A stretch of DNA of 38,837 bases from Chloroflexota bacterium. Lineage in GTDB: Bacteria; Chloroflexota; Anaerolineae; UBA2200. The translations under genes were made by a program, and so were the position numbers. Each line of letters starts with the position of its first letter. The first letter of the stretch is position 1. The DNA lies in assembly GCA_030607875.1 (NCBI GenBank), contig JAUWJD010000036.1, forward strand, positions 1-38,837. The letters run 5' to 3'. The notes beneath the pieces were generated by a model. It was not told where the DNA came from and ran no database searches. It saw only the letters and a program-made list of their open reading frames with translations. Positions 1 to 8,440 of this stretch are shown in pieces.

Positions 1-68
1 GGCCGAGTGCGCACGATTGGAAATCGTGTAGGCGATAAGCCTCGCGGGTTCGAATCCCGCCCTCTCCG
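1..68 (+). tRNA. tRNA-Ser(GGA), 5' end missing
   Basis: The anticodon stem is 12-16/24-28 with loop TTGGAAA (17-23), giving anticodon GGA. A long class II variable arm (stem AGGC/GCCT, about 30-41), a T arm containing GTTCGAATC, and the 3' acceptor strand CCTCTCC (61-67) with discriminator G68 follow. The 5' acceptor strand lies outside the window. The D arm looks short: only a few bases separate GGCCGAGT from the anticodon stem. Confidence 0.9.
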
Positions 69-80
69 TCTTCCGTTGGT

Positions 81-110
81 TTGACAAGAAGGGGTGTGCT
101 CGGATAAAAT
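81..110 (+). promoter_or_regulatory. Sigma-70-type promoter of the SRP RNA
   Basis: A consensus -35 TTGACA (81-86) and a -10 TAAAAT (105-110) are separated by 18 bp. Initiation about 6 bases downstream coincides with the predicted SRP RNA 5' end at about 115-117. Confidence 0.8.
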
Positions 111-114
111 GGAC

Positions 115-385
115 ATGGTCGTGCTAGACGGGGAGCTAGCGGTGCCCTGTACCCGCAATCCGCTATAGCGGGGTCGAATTCCCCCTCGAGGTGTCATACA
201 TTGGGACTGCTTCGGCCAAGTGGCGTTGAAGATTGGGTCCTACGCGGCAGAGGCCTGTGAACCCCGCCAGGTCCGGGAGGAAGCAACGGTAAGCAGCCCC
301 CTCTGGGTGCCGTAGGGTTGCCTGATTGGAGCTGGCTAGCCGCGGTAAGCTGGTGTGTTGGCATCGACAGGAGGTGCACGACCAT
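115..385 (+). ncRNA. ffs: Large (Bacillus-type) signal recognition particle RNA
   Basis: This is the RNA scaffold of the signal recognition particle, which binds Ffh and targets nascent membrane proteins. The domain IV core is visible as CCAGGTCCGGGAGGAAGCAA (about 267-286), and the Alu-domain part includes GGTGCCCTGTACCCGCAATC (141-160) and GGGTTGCCTG (315-324). The ends close the molecule: ATGGTCGTGC (115-124) pairs perfectly with GCACGACCAT (376-385). That gives about 271 nt, the size known for the Bacillus subtilis scRNA, rather than the short 4.5S form. It has its own promoter at 81-110 and a terminator just downstream. Confidence 0.93.
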
Positions 386-395
386 AAAGAACATG

Positions 396-427
396 GAGGG
401 TGGGTATCGTTCCCACCCTCTTTGAGT
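396..427 (+). terminator. Rho-independent terminator after SRP RNA
   Basis: A perfect 9-bp stem GAGGGTGGG (396-404) / CCCACCCTC (412-420) has a 7-nt loop and is followed by a short T-rich run (TTTGAGTT). It lies 11 nt past the SRP RNA 3' end and just before the next gene. Confidence 0.7.
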
Positions 428-436
428 TGCTGGGAG

Positions 437-1687
437 GTGGCGATTAAGCGGGTCATCGTTGTGGGAGGAGGCGCCTCAGGTATGATGGCCGCCGGGCGGG
501 CCGCAGAATGCGGCGCTGACGTCTTGTTGCTGGAGAAGACGCCTCGCCTGGGTAATAAGCTGCGTCTGACAGGCAAAGGCCGTTGCAATATCACCAACGA
601 GGCTGAGCTTGCCGACTTTGTCACCCACTTTGGGGAGACGGGCAGTTTTCTTTATGGCGCTTTCTCTCGCTTTTTCGTACAGGATTTGCGCTCTTTCTTG
701 GCAGAGCGGGGTGTGCCTACCCTGGTGGAACGGGGCGGGCGCGTTTTCCCTGTCTCCAATGATGCTCGCCAGGTGGCAGCCGCTTTGGAGGGCTACCTGC
801 TGGTCAACAATGTGCCAGTGCAGCGCAGATACCCGGTGGAACATCTGTTGGTCGAGGAGGAGCGAATTCAGGGCGTTCAAGCGAAGGGGCGCATGCTTCG
901 TGGCGCCGCTGTCATCCTGGCTACGGGTGGGGCTTCCTATGCGCGAACTGGGTCCAGCGGAGATGGCTACCGTCTTGCCGCAGAAGTCGGGCACCACATT
1001 GTGCCCGTCAGACCAGCTTTGGTTCCTCTGGTGACGAAAGAGCGATGGGTACGCGGATTGCAGGGCCTGAGTCTGCGCAATGTGCGGGTTACCTTGTTCC
1101 TGAACGAGGCGCCGATCGGACAAGGATTTGGCGAGATGCTTTTCACTCATTTTGGCCTTTCGGGGCCGGTTATCTTGACGCTGAGCAAACGGGCCGTGGA
1201 TGCGCTTTCCAAAGGCCGGGTGTGCCTTTCCATCAATCTGAAGCCTGCCCTCCATTCCACAGAACTGGATCAACGATTGCGTCGAGAACTAGAGTCCCAT
1301 GGGCGTAGGCAATTGCGCAGTGTATTGGCCGAGTTGTTGCCACACAAGCTGCTCGACGTGTTTGTATCACTGCTCGGCATTCCTGCCGGCAAGCCGAGTC
1401 ATCAAATCACTGCTGGTGAACGCAAACGCATCGCAGCGCTGCTCCAAGACTTGCGGGTAACCATAACAGCTTCTCGTCTCATCAGTGAGGCGATTGTCAC
1501 CGCCGGAGGCATTGATACAGCGCAGATCAATCCGCGCACTATGGAATCCAGGCTTGTCCGTGGACTCTTTTTTTGCGGCGAAGTGATTGATGTGGACGCA
1601 GATACCGGCGGTTACAACCTGCAGGCCGCCTTTTCTACTGGCTATTTGGCCGGCGAGTCTGCTGCGAGAGTGGTTGCACTTGCCTGA
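437..1687 (+). CDS. NAD(P)/FAD-dependent oxidoreductase, BaiN/HI0933 (YhiN) family
   Basis: A flavoprotein of about 416 aa. The N-terminus carries the Rossmann dinucleotide-binding motif VVGGGASG (about residues 8-15), followed by the family-specific GKGRCNITN (46-54). The C-terminus has CGEVIDVDADTGGYNLQ (about 380-396), the FAD-contacting end typical of the HI0933 family. Members include BaiN, implicated in bile-acid dehydroxylation, and many proteins of unknown substrate, so no specific reaction is assigned. The start is set at GTG 437, next to GGGAGG (432-437). The spacing is unusually tight, but longer versions would run through the SRP RNA and its terminator, and the Rossmann fold begins immediately here. 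Confidence 0.85.
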   Translation: MAIKRVIVVGGGASGMMAAGRAAECGADVLLLEKTPRLGNKLRLTGKGRCNITNEAELADFVTHFGETGSFLYGAFSRFFVQDLRSFLAERGVPTLVERGGRVFPVSNDARQVAAALEGYLLVNNVPVQRRYPVEHLLVEEERIQGVQAKGRMLRGAAVILATGGASYARTGSSGDGYRLAAEVGHHIVPVRPALVPLVTKERWVRGLQGLSLRNVRVTLFLNEAPIGQGFGEMLFTHFGLSGPVILTLSKRAVDALSKGRVCLSINLKPALHSTELDQRLRRELESHGRRQLRSVLAELLPHKLLDVFVSLLGIPAGKPSHQITAGERKRIAALLQDLRVTITASRLISEAIVTAGGIDTAQINPRTMESRLVRGLFFCGEVIDVDADTGGYNLQAAFSTGYLAGESAARVVALA

Positions 1688-1710
1688 AGCAGTTTGGAGG
1701 ATCGTCACTC

Positions 1711-3291
1711 TTGTCTGAACGTGAACGAGTGCTCGCTGAAAGTCCAATAGGTTCCCTACAGCCCACCGGACCCGAACCGGAAGTGCGCGCGTTGCCACGG
1801 GCAGAGAGCGTAGGCCTGCCGAAGGGACTGCTGACTCTGGTGCTCACCGTCGCCCTTGTGGTGGTCATGGGGGCCAGTTATGCACAGTCAGGCGAGGTTG
1901 TGATCTTGGAGGTCAATGGGAGGGCGTGGCGGACTCGCACCAACCAACAGACCGTGGGCGCATTTCTGCGTGAGGTCGGACTGGACCTGCGGCCGGAAGA
2001 CATTGTGCGGCCTCCCTTGGGAACCCATCTCGAGGGGCAGCCAACCATTGTTGTGCAAAAGGCGCTGCCGGTGTTGGTCGAAGCCGATGGCCAGGTGGTT
2101 GAGCATTATACCCACAGCCGTCAGGTGCTCGATCTGGTGCGTGAGATGGGCCTCAATCCCAAACCTCATGATGCAGTGCTGTTGGACGGCAAGCCGGTGG
2201 ATCTGGAGGCCTCACTTCCACCGTACCAGTGGGCACCGCAGCGGTGGCCTCTGCTGCGGAGGCTGCTTCCGAGTATGGCAAACAGCCCGCTGCCCTCCTG
2301 GGCACGGCTAAGCTTGCAGCGTGCCATTCCACTGTCGATCAACGATAACGGTGCGCAGGTCACAACACACACCTTAGCACATACCGTAGGTGAGGCGTTG
2401 CTCAGCCAGAATATCATTCTGTATCTGGGTGACCACGTTCAACCCCTGCTTGGCACTCTGGTCACGGCAGGCATGCACGTGGAGATCCAACGTGCCAAGC
2501 CAGTGGACATCCAAGTTGACGGGAAGGTGATCCAAACCCGCGCACAGGCTCATAACGTAGCTCAGCTCCTGAACGAGTCCGGCATCCAACTTCTGGGCAA
2601 AGACTATACCGTTCCCTCGCTTGACACAGAAATCACCTCCGATATGGCTGTGCGCGTGGTGCGTGTGGTTGAGGCCTGGGTGTGGGAGAGCGAGGACATT
2701 TCCTTCAAAACAGTCTGGCGTCCCGACAGTGCACTGGAACTGGATCAGTATCACACCGATCAGCCTGGAAGGCTGGGAGTGCGGAAGCGACGTGTGCGCA
2801 TCGTCTACGAAGATGGCGAGGAGAAGCAGCGCATGGTCGCCGACGAATGGGTGGAACGCCAGCCCACTACGCGCATCATGTCCTACGGGACCCAAATTGT
2901 GGTACGGGAGTTGGAGACCCCTGACGGTGTGATCCGTTATTGGCGCAGGATACGAATGCTAGCGACTTCCTATAACGCCCCGACTGCTGGCAAGTCGACG
3001 GATCACCCGCAGTATGGGATCACCCGGCTGGGATGGCAGGCCAGGAAAGGTATTGTGGCGATAGATCCGCGGGTCATTGCCCTGGGCACTGAGGTGTACG
3101 TGCCGGGCTATGGTTCGGGCACTGCAGCGGATACAGGCAGTGCGGTCAAGGGTCGATGGATCGACCTGTGTTACGACGATGACAACCTGGTGCTGTGGAA
3201 GAAGTGGGTGGATGTGTATCTGCTCGAACCGGTGCCGCCCGCGGATGAGATCAACTGGGTACTACCGATCTATCCGCGTGAGGGACGCTGA
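1711..3291 (+). CDS. DUF348-G5-3D domain cell-wall protein (YabE/Rpf-like)
   Basis: A 526-aa protein with a TTG start preceded by TTGGAGG (1694-1700). A single membrane or signal segment lies at about residues 38-58. DUF348-like repeats follow at about 60-165 and 200-330, then a G5 region (about 330-415). The C-terminal 3D domain (about 430-515) has the Asp motif ADTGSAVKGRWIDLCYDD. Proteins of this plan (YabE, resuscitation-promoting-factor relatives) act on or bind peptidoglycan outside the cell; 3D domains resemble the lytic transglycosylase MltA core. The gene sits 5 bp before rsmA, mirroring the yabE-ksgA neighbourhood of Firmicutes. The lytic activity is inferred from the family. Confidence 0.85.
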   Translation: MSERERVLAESPIGSLQPTGPEPEVRALPRAESVGLPKGLLTLVLTVALVVVMGASYAQSGEVVILEVNGRAWRTRTNQQTVGAFLREVGLDLRPEDIVRPPLGTHLEGQPTIVVQKALPVLVEADGQVVEHYTHSRQVLDLVREMGLNPKPHDAVLLDGKPVDLEASLPPYQWAPQRWPLLRRLLPSMANSPLPSWARLSLQRAIPLSINDNGAQVTTHTLAHTVGEALLSQNIILYLGDHVQPLLGTLVTAGMHVEIQRAKPVDIQVDGKVIQTRAQAHNVAQLLNESGIQLLGKDYTVPSLDTEITSDMAVRVVRVVEAWVWESEDISFKTVWRPDSALELDQYHTDQPGRLGVRKRRVRIVYEDGEEKQRMVADEWVERQPTTRIMSYGTQIVVRELETPDGVIRYWRRIRMLATSYNAPTAGKSTDHPQYGITRLGWQARKGIVAIDPRVIALGTEVYVPGYGSGTAADTGSAVKGRWIDLCYDDDNLVLWKKWVDVYLLEPVPPADEINWVLPIYPREGR

Positions 3292-3296
3292 GATCA

Positions 3297-4160
3297 ATGG
3301 CTTTGGGCAGGCGAGGCATGGGGATCAAGGCACTGTTGCGGGAACTCGGACTCCGCCCTCAGAAACGGCTGGGGCAGAATTTTCTCGTTGACCGGCGCGT
3401 GCTGAAGCAGATACTCGGGGCGGCAGAAATCGGGCCAGAGGATACCGTGTTGGAGGTTGGCGCCGGACTAGGAACTCTAACCCAGGCACTAGCTGAACAA
3501 GCCCGGCGCGTTGTGGCCGTTGAAATCGATCCGCAACTCGTGGCCGTCCTGCGTCAACGCCTGGAGTCGCTTCCCAATGCAGAGGTTGTTCTCGGTGACA
3601 TCTTGGCTTTGGATATTGTCAGCCTGATGCGAGAAGAAAGCCTGCAGAACGTTCCCCCTTACAAAGTGGTGGCTAACATCCCCTACTACATCACCTCTGC
3701 TGTGCTGCGACACCTCCTGGAAGCGAGCGTCAGGCCTCAGCTCATCGTGCTCATGGTGCAAAAAGAGGTTGCGCAACGCATCGCAGCCAAGCCTGGTCAG
3801 ATGAGCCTGCTCGCCGTCAGCGTGCAGTTCTATGGGGCACCTCGCCTCGTTGCGCGCGTTCCGGCGCGTGCTTTCTATCCAGTGCCCAAGGTGGACTCGG
3901 CGCTCGTGCGCATCGAGCCGCATGAACATCTGCCCCTTGGAGCCAAGAACATCGCGCCGTTCTTCAACGTGGTACGTGCGGGGTTTGCTCAGCGGCGCAA
4001 ACAACTGCGTAACGCGCTTGTTCATGGCCTGGCCTTACCGCCGGAGCGTGTGGTCCGAGCTATGTACGACGCCAGCATTGAGCAACGGCGTCGAGCGCAG
4101 ACGCTAAGCGTGGATGAGTGGCTGGCCTTGTACCGCGCGCTCAGCTCGGCGGCACGCTGA
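3297..4160 (+). CDS. rsmA: 16S rRNA (adenine1518-N6/adenine1519-N6)-dimethyltransferase
   Basis: KsgA/RsmA dimethylates two adjacent adenines in helix 45 of 16S rRNA during 30S assembly, using S-adenosylmethionine. The 287-aa protein has the family length. It shows the N-terminal RLGQNFLVD (24-32), SAM motif I LEVGAGLGT (52-60), and the catalytic NIPYYI (127-132). The start ATG 3297 is preceded by GAGG (3280-3283); an alternative in-frame ATG lies at 3318. It is probably cotranscribed with the upstream 3D-domain gene and converges with the sortase operon. Confidence 0.97.
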   Translation: MALGRRGMGIKALLRELGLRPQKRLGQNFLVDRRVLKQILGAAEIGPEDTVLEVGAGLGTLTQALAEQARRVVAVEIDPQLVAVLRQRLESLPNAEVVLGDILALDIVSLMREESLQNVPPYKVVANIPYYITSAVLRHLLEASVRPQLIVLMVQKEVAQRIAAKPGQMSLLAVSVQFYGAPRLVARVPARAFYPVPKVDSALVRIEPHEHLPLGAKNIAPFFNVVRAGFAQRRKQLRNALVHGLALPPERVVRAMYDASIEQRRRAQTLSVDEWLALYRALSSAAR

Positions 4161-4171
4161 GGAAGCAGAGA

Positions 4172-4203
4172 GGAAAAGGGAAAGTCAGGAGTCACTCCCG
4201 ACT
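4172..4203 (-). terminator. Rho-independent terminator of the sortase operon
   Basis: Read on the minus strand, AGTCGGGAG and CTCCTGACT form a 9-bp stem (one G-T pair) around a TGA loop (4183-4203), followed by TTTCCCTTTTCC. The stem contains the last codons and the stop of the sortase gene. It may also limit read-through from rsmA on the other strand. Confidence 0.65.
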
Positions 4204-4973
4204 TGCTGCTCTTGCGGCGGAAACGCGATGACCACGACGCGGTAATCTGGCCTGATGAAGGGCCAGCAACTGATCAGTGTCAGACGCTCATCGGACGTGG
4301 GCTCAATCCAGCGGGCGTTTTCGCGGCGTATCTCCTCCGTCATGTGCTTCTCCTGCATGAGCAATCGTTGTGAAACTATGTAGTGGAACTCTTGCTCGCC
4401 CACGTACAGGTAAATGTCGTCGCCGGGCAGCACATCCACCAAGTGACGAAAGACCCGGCCTCGGATGTTGTTGTGCGCGGCGATGATGGTATTTCCCGGA
4501 TGCCCAGGGTAGGCAGAGCCGCGATGAAAGCCGGCTGCAAAGGCGGCTACGTTCCAGACGGTCACTCGCTTGCCGTTCTCTGTCTTGATCTCGTATCCTA
4601 CTTCCTCCACATCGGCGTCCACGTTGATTTTGGGTATACGAATACGCGTGGGCGGGGAGTATGCAACTGGTCGGGGGGTGCTGGTTGCTGTTGCCGTCAC
4701 CGCAGGGGTGGGCATGCAGGCTTGCGCAGGTGTCGGGGTTGCAGTCGCGTCTTCCGGCGTGTCCATGCTTGTGGGCAGAGCAGCTACCTGCACCGCCGTC
4801 TCGGTTACGTTATTCCCGAGGCCAGGCCCGCTGGCTTGCTGCCGGACGGCATAGAGCAGCATCAGGATGAGCACACAACAAACGGCCCATGTCGCAGGTG
4901 ATTTGAGCCACCTCCATGCCGGGCGCTCCTCGTATTGTGGGTCATTTGAGAATAGAGAATGCATCATGGACAC
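4185..4973 (-). CDS. Sortase family transpeptidase, membrane-anchored
   Basis: A 262-aa protein with an N-terminal transmembrane segment (about 28-44), a Thr/Pro-rich spacer (about 68-103) and a sortase domain. The catalytic triad is readable as His167 (in IIAAHNN), Cys236 (in TLISCWP) and Arg245 (in RPDYRVVV). Sortases cleave a sorting signal and join the protein to the cell envelope. A conventional LPXTG substrate is not seen in this window. The reading frame opens at GTG 4973, with in-frame ATGs at 4967 and 4964. It is the last gene of a minus-strand operon with the C39-like protein 24 bp upstream. Confidence 0.9.
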   Translation of the reverse strand: MSMMHSLFSNDPQYEERPAWRWLKSPATWAVCCVLILMLLYAVRQQASGPGLGNNVTETAVQVAALPTSMDTPEDATATPTPAQACMPTPAVTATATSTPRPVAYSPPTRIRIPKINVDADVEEVGYEIKTENGKRVTVWNVAAFAAGFHRGSAYPGHPGNTIIAAHNNIRGRVFRHLVDVLPGDDIYLYVGEQEFHYIVSQRLLMQEKHMTEEIRRENARWIEPTSDERLTLISCWPFIRPDYRVVVIAFPPQEQQVGSDS

Positions 4974-4997
4974 TCAGAAACCGCAATGGACAGGGCT

Positions 4998-5936
4998 CTA
5001 TTCACGGCTCCATTCCAGATCCGGTTGGCGTGGCTTGACAAAGACAGCCATGCGATCGAACAGTTCCCAGTTGGGGAAGGAATGGACGCGGAGGACTTGC
5101 TCGCCATTCTTCCGCGGGTACGGGTCATGTACATCGAAGCTGCCGTCTTCGTGGTAGCCGACCACAACCCAGACGTGCTCGCCAGAGACGAGCTGTACGG
5201 GGTCTCTAGGTGTGCCGACGGTCTTGGTCTCTGCTGTCTCGCGTTTTGCCACCCAAACAATGACTGGATAGCCATCGATGACGGCCTGGGCAACCTGCTG
5301 GTAGCTGACGCCGCGAAGCGACTGGGCCTCGAATTCGCTACCGTGCCTCAACAACACACAATTGTTGAGCGCCTTGGCTACTGCAGGCGCATAGGCTCCA
5401 TAGTTCTCCCAATTGATGGTGCCATCGGCGAAATGATTGTATGCGGCAGGATTGCCCCGAAAGCCCCGATACGGATTGGGGTCTCTGGGCATGCAGGCGA
5501 TCAACTCGTCTTCATCGGGTGCCTTGCCCAGCAGCGCAGCCGACACCATACGCATGCCCGCGAACTCGCAGGAAAGCGGCAATTCTTGCAGGATAACGGG
5601 CACGGACAGGACGCGCCCTGCCGGCATTGTGGGAGTGGGAGTCAGAGTCGGTGTAGGTGTCCTTGTGCGCGTGGGAGTCAGGGTTGGCGCAGGCGTCCTC
5701 GTGCGCGTGGATGTCCGCGCAGCGGTCACCGTGGGAGTGGGGGTGCGTGTTGGCGTTGGCCTGTGCGTGGCAGTGGGCGTATGCGTTGGGCTTCGCACCA
5801 CATAGGCGAAGGCGAACTGGGGGTTCAGCATGCCGATAGCCCACAACAGCATCGAGAAAAGGCCGACAGCCAGCAGCCCCAAGAGCACCGCTCCGGTGAG
5901 GCTCAGCGCCAAGTTCCGTCGTATCCAGGCAATCAT
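4998..5936 (-). CDS. C39-like cysteine peptidase with TP-rich linker
   Basis: A 312-aa protein with an N-terminal membrane segment (about 10-36), a highly repetitive Thr/Pro/Arg stretch (about 50-105), and a C-terminal papain-fold domain of the Peptidase_C39_2 type. The candidate catalytic Cys123 is in ELPLSCEFAG, His254 in SGEHVWVVVGY and Asp271 in DVHDPYP. Such proteins are exported and anchored; the substrate is unknown. The ATG abuts the stop of the DUF503 gene without a gap, so the two are translationally linked, and the sortase follows. The TP-rich linker is common in Chloroflexota surface proteins (general knowledge). Confidence 0.82.
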   Translation of the reverse strand: MIAWIRRNLALSLTGAVLLGLLAVGLFSMLLWAIGMLNPQFAFAYVVRSPTHTPTATHRPTPTRTPTPTVTAARTSTRTRTPAPTLTPTRTRTPTPTLTPTPTMPAGRVLSVPVILQELPLSCEFAGMRMVSAALLGKAPDEDELIACMPRDPNPYRGFRGNPAAYNHFADGTINWENYGAYAPAVAKALNNCVLLRHGSEFEAQSLRGVSYQQVAQAVIDGYPVIVWVAKRETAETKTVGTPRDPVQLVSGEHVWVVVGYHEDGSFDVHDPYPRKNGEQVLRVHSFPNWELFDRMAVFVKPRQPDLEWSRE

Positions 5937-6221
5937 CTAGTACATCTCAATCTCAAAGTCGAGCACCTCGGCGTCCAGGCGGTGAGCAGAAATGGCTTGC
6001 ACGACTCTGGTGAGCAGGCCATGGGCGTAGGCAGAATCGGAAGAGACGCAAACGATGCCGATAGTGGCTGCTTGCCAGGCGTCCTGCTGGTCGACCTCCG
6101 CGATGGACACGTTAAAGTCCTTGCGCACGCGGGCCATAAGGGACTTTAGGACTCGGCGCTTGCCCTTCAGAGAGTGGTTTGTTGGTATTCTGAGATAGAG
6201 CGTGCAGACTCCGATAACCAT
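5937..6221 (-). CDS. DUF503 (YlxP-like) family protein
   Basis: A 94-aa protein beginning VIGVCTLYLRIPTNHSLKGK with conserved SLKGKRRVLKSL and a C-terminal FEIEMY. This matches the DUF503 family in length and motifs. YlxP-like proteins are small, usually near ribosome-maturation genes, and of uncertain function. It is the first gene of the minus-strand trio with the C39-like peptidase and the sortase, and lies 50 bp after the end of the molybdenum hydroxylase gene on the same strand. Confidence 0.85.
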   Translation of the reverse strand: MVIGVCTLYLRIPTNHSLKGKRRVLKSLMARVRKDFNVSIAEVDQQDAWQAATIGIVCVSSDSAYAHGLLTRVVQAISAHRLDAEVLDFEIEMY

Positions 6222-6271
6222 CAGCTACCGCATTGACGTTGGCTTTTGCCGCAGCGTTCCCTGGCGCTCTG

Positions 6272-8440
6272 TCATCGCTGGGAGCCCGTTCGCTTCAGCG
6301 CCAACAGAACATCTTCAGCCTTCACGGGGATTCTGTTGAACCAGATGCCGGTGGCGTCATGGATGGCATCCAGGATAGCTGGGGCTAGCAGCATCATGGT
6401 CATCTCCCCAACACCGCGTGCACCGTAGGGGCCCAGCGGGTCGGCCACTTCCACCAGACAGGACACGATATCGCGGGGCGCATCCATCGAAGTCGGTATC
6501 AGGTACTCAGAAAGCCGGCGTGTCTTGATGTATCCGTCTTGCTGGATAAAGTCCTCGATCAATGCCCACCCCTGAGCCATCACCACCCCGCCGTCAACCT
6601 GCCCTTCCAGGGTTTGGGGGTTGATCGTCTTGCCAGCGTCATGCGCGGCAAAAACGCGCGTCAGGGCCACGTCTCCTGTTTCCAGGTCCACTTCTACTTC
6701 TGCAATCTGGCTGGCATAGCCGTAGCTGAAATTGGGGTAGCATTCGCCCGTCTGGGGATCAAACGGTGTTGTCTTCGGCGGAAGGTACTGGTAAGTCATC
6801 ATCGCCGGCCGTTCGCCACGTTGCCAGGCTTCCAGAGCGCGTTCACAGGCTCCTTTCACCGCATTTCCGGACATAAAGGCGTGTCGAGAAGCGGAAGAAC
6901 TGCCTGCATCCGGTACCACAGAGGTGTCCAATTCAGCAATCTCCACAGCCTCGTAGGGGATGTGCAGCGTCTCGGCTGCGATCTGCGCCAGAATGGTGTT
7001 GAGACCCTGCCCGACCTCGGCCGCGCCGATCTTGATCACTGCCCGCTCGATGTGCTGCTCGCCGTACAACTCGGCGGTACAACTGGCTTGCTCGGGGAAG
7101 CCAAAGCTGTAGCCCACGTTTTTCCAGCCGCAGGCCAGGCCAACTCCGGTGCGCGCGTGGGGTGCATGGGCAGGCGGGCGTTGTGGCCCCTGGTCGGACC
7201 AACCGGAGGTCTCTGTGACTTCCAGTAAGGTCTGGCGAATGCCCACACCTGCAGGCACGACTGTGTTTGTGGCTAACTTGGAGCCTTCCACCAGCACGTT
7301 CTTCAGGCGCAGCGTGGCTGGGTCGATGCCTAGCTTCTCAGCAAGTTTGGACAGTTGCAGTTCCACCGCGAAAACAGCTTGGGGTGCACCAAAGCCGCGC
7401 ATCGCGCCTGTGCGCAGGTTGTTGGTATAGACCACACAGCCATCGACGTTCACGTTGGGCACTCTGTAGGGCCCGGTGGACAGCAGCACAGCATTGGCCA
7501 GTACAGGCGTTGAGGACGAAGCGTATGCCCCGCAATCGGCTACAATCTCCACTTCCATGGCTGTGATTTTGCCATCTTTGGTAGCGCCCACTTTGTGGTG
7601 GATGTAGAAAGCATGGCGCTTGTGATGACCGCGGATGGATTCCTCACGGCTCCACACGATTTTGAGCGGACGTTTCAGTTTCCAGGCGGCCAAAGCGAGC
7701 ACCAGTTGGACGGATAGGTCCTCACGGCCACCGAAAGCGCCACCGGCCGGCGTATAGATCACCCTCACCTGATCTTCCGGCAGGTCCAGCGCGTGAGCGA
7801 TTTGACGGCGGTCGTCATGAGCCCATTGCCCGGCGCTGTGCACGGTAACGCGTCCCTCATCATCAATGTAGCCAATGCCTGCCTCGGGCTGCAAGAAGGC
7901 GTGTTCTGTGAGTGGCATGAAGTAGTCATCTTCGACGATTGCGTCAGCTTCTGCGAAGCCTTTCTGCACATCCCCCTTGCGGATGCGGTAACTCTTGAGG
8001 ATGTTGCTGGGCTTTTTCTCGTGGATCACTGGTGCACCAGGCTTCATCGCTTCACGCGGATCGGTGACCACAGGCAAGTCCTCATAGTCTACACGGATCA
8101 GATCACGGGCCAACGCAGCAATCTTCTCCGTCTCGGCTACGACCATGGCAATGGGATCGCCGACAGAGCGCACGACGTCGAAGTTGAAGACTGGCTGATC
8201 GGGGAAGATCAGCCCGAACTCGTTGCGAGGCACGTCCTTTGCAGTGAGAACGGCCATGACCCCAGACACGGCTTCTGCTTCAGAGGTGTCCATCTGAAAA
8301 CGTGCATGTGGGCGCTTGCTCCACAGCATCTTGGCATATAACTGCCCCGGCATGTTGAGATCGCCAGGATACTTGAGTCGCCCGGTGACCTTGTCCAGAG
8401 CATCGTTGCGCACAACAGGTTGTCCAAGGACCTTGCCCAT
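6272..8440 (-). CDS. Xanthine dehydrogenase-family molybdopterin-binding large subunit
   Basis: A 722-aa molybdenum hydroxylase large subunit. Characteristic segments are the N-terminal GKVTGRLKYPGD-like region, GGAFGGRED, AMRGFGAPQAVFAVE, and the C-terminal GARGVGEMTM with the catalytic Glu at about residue 679. The family hydroxylates purines, aldehydes or aromatic N-heterocycles at a Mo-cytosine/pterin cofactor, passing electrons to 2Fe-2S and FAD subunits. The motif is not the AYXCSFR loop of CO dehydrogenases. The start ATG 8440 has AGGAGG 6 bp upstream; a longer in-frame opening to 8503 lacks such a site. No small (2Fe-2S) or medium (FAD) subunit gene is adjacent, so its partners must be elsewhere. 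Confidence 0.9.
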   Translation of the reverse strand: MGKVLGQPVVRNDALDKVTGRLKYPGDLNMPGQLYAKMLWSKRPHARFQMDTSEAEAVSGVMAVLTAKDVPRNEFGLIFPDQPVFNFDVVRSVGDPIAMVVAETEKIAALARDLIRVDYEDLPVVTDPREAMKPGAPVIHEKKPSNILKSYRIRKGDVQKGFAEADAIVEDDYFMPLTEHAFLQPEAGIGYIDDEGRVTVHSAGQWAHDDRRQIAHALDLPEDQVRVIYTPAGGAFGGREDLSVQLVLALAAWKLKRPLKIVWSREESIRGHHKRHAFYIHHKVGATKDGKITAMEVEIVADCGAYASSSTPVLANAVLLSTGPYRVPNVNVDGCVVYTNNLRTGAMRGFGAPQAVFAVELQLSKLAEKLGIDPATLRLKNVLVEGSKLATNTVVPAGVGIRQTLLEVTETSGWSDQGPQRPPAHAPHARTGVGLACGWKNVGYSFGFPEQASCTAELYGEQHIERAVIKIGAAEVGQGLNTILAQIAAETLHIPYEAVEIAELDTSVVPDAGSSSASRHAFMSGNAVKGACERALEAWQRGERPAMMTYQYLPPKTTPFDPQTGECYPNFSYGYASQIAEVEVDLETGDVALTRVFAAHDAGKTINPQTLEGQVDGGVVMAQGWALIEDFIQQDGYIKTRRLSEYLIPTSMDAPRDIVSCLVEVADPLGPYGARGVGEMTMMLLAPAILDAIHDATGIWFNRIPVKAEDVLLALKRTGSQR

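Noticed and set aside
326..436. N-terminal extension of the BaiN-like flavoprotein to ATG 326
   Set aside because: It would read through the SRP RNA 3' domain and the terminator stem; the Rossmann motif starts right after GTG 437.
476..1273. 265-aa minus-strand frame
   Set aside because: It lies opposite the flavoprotein gene, shows no motifs, and is a shadow of the real coding strand.
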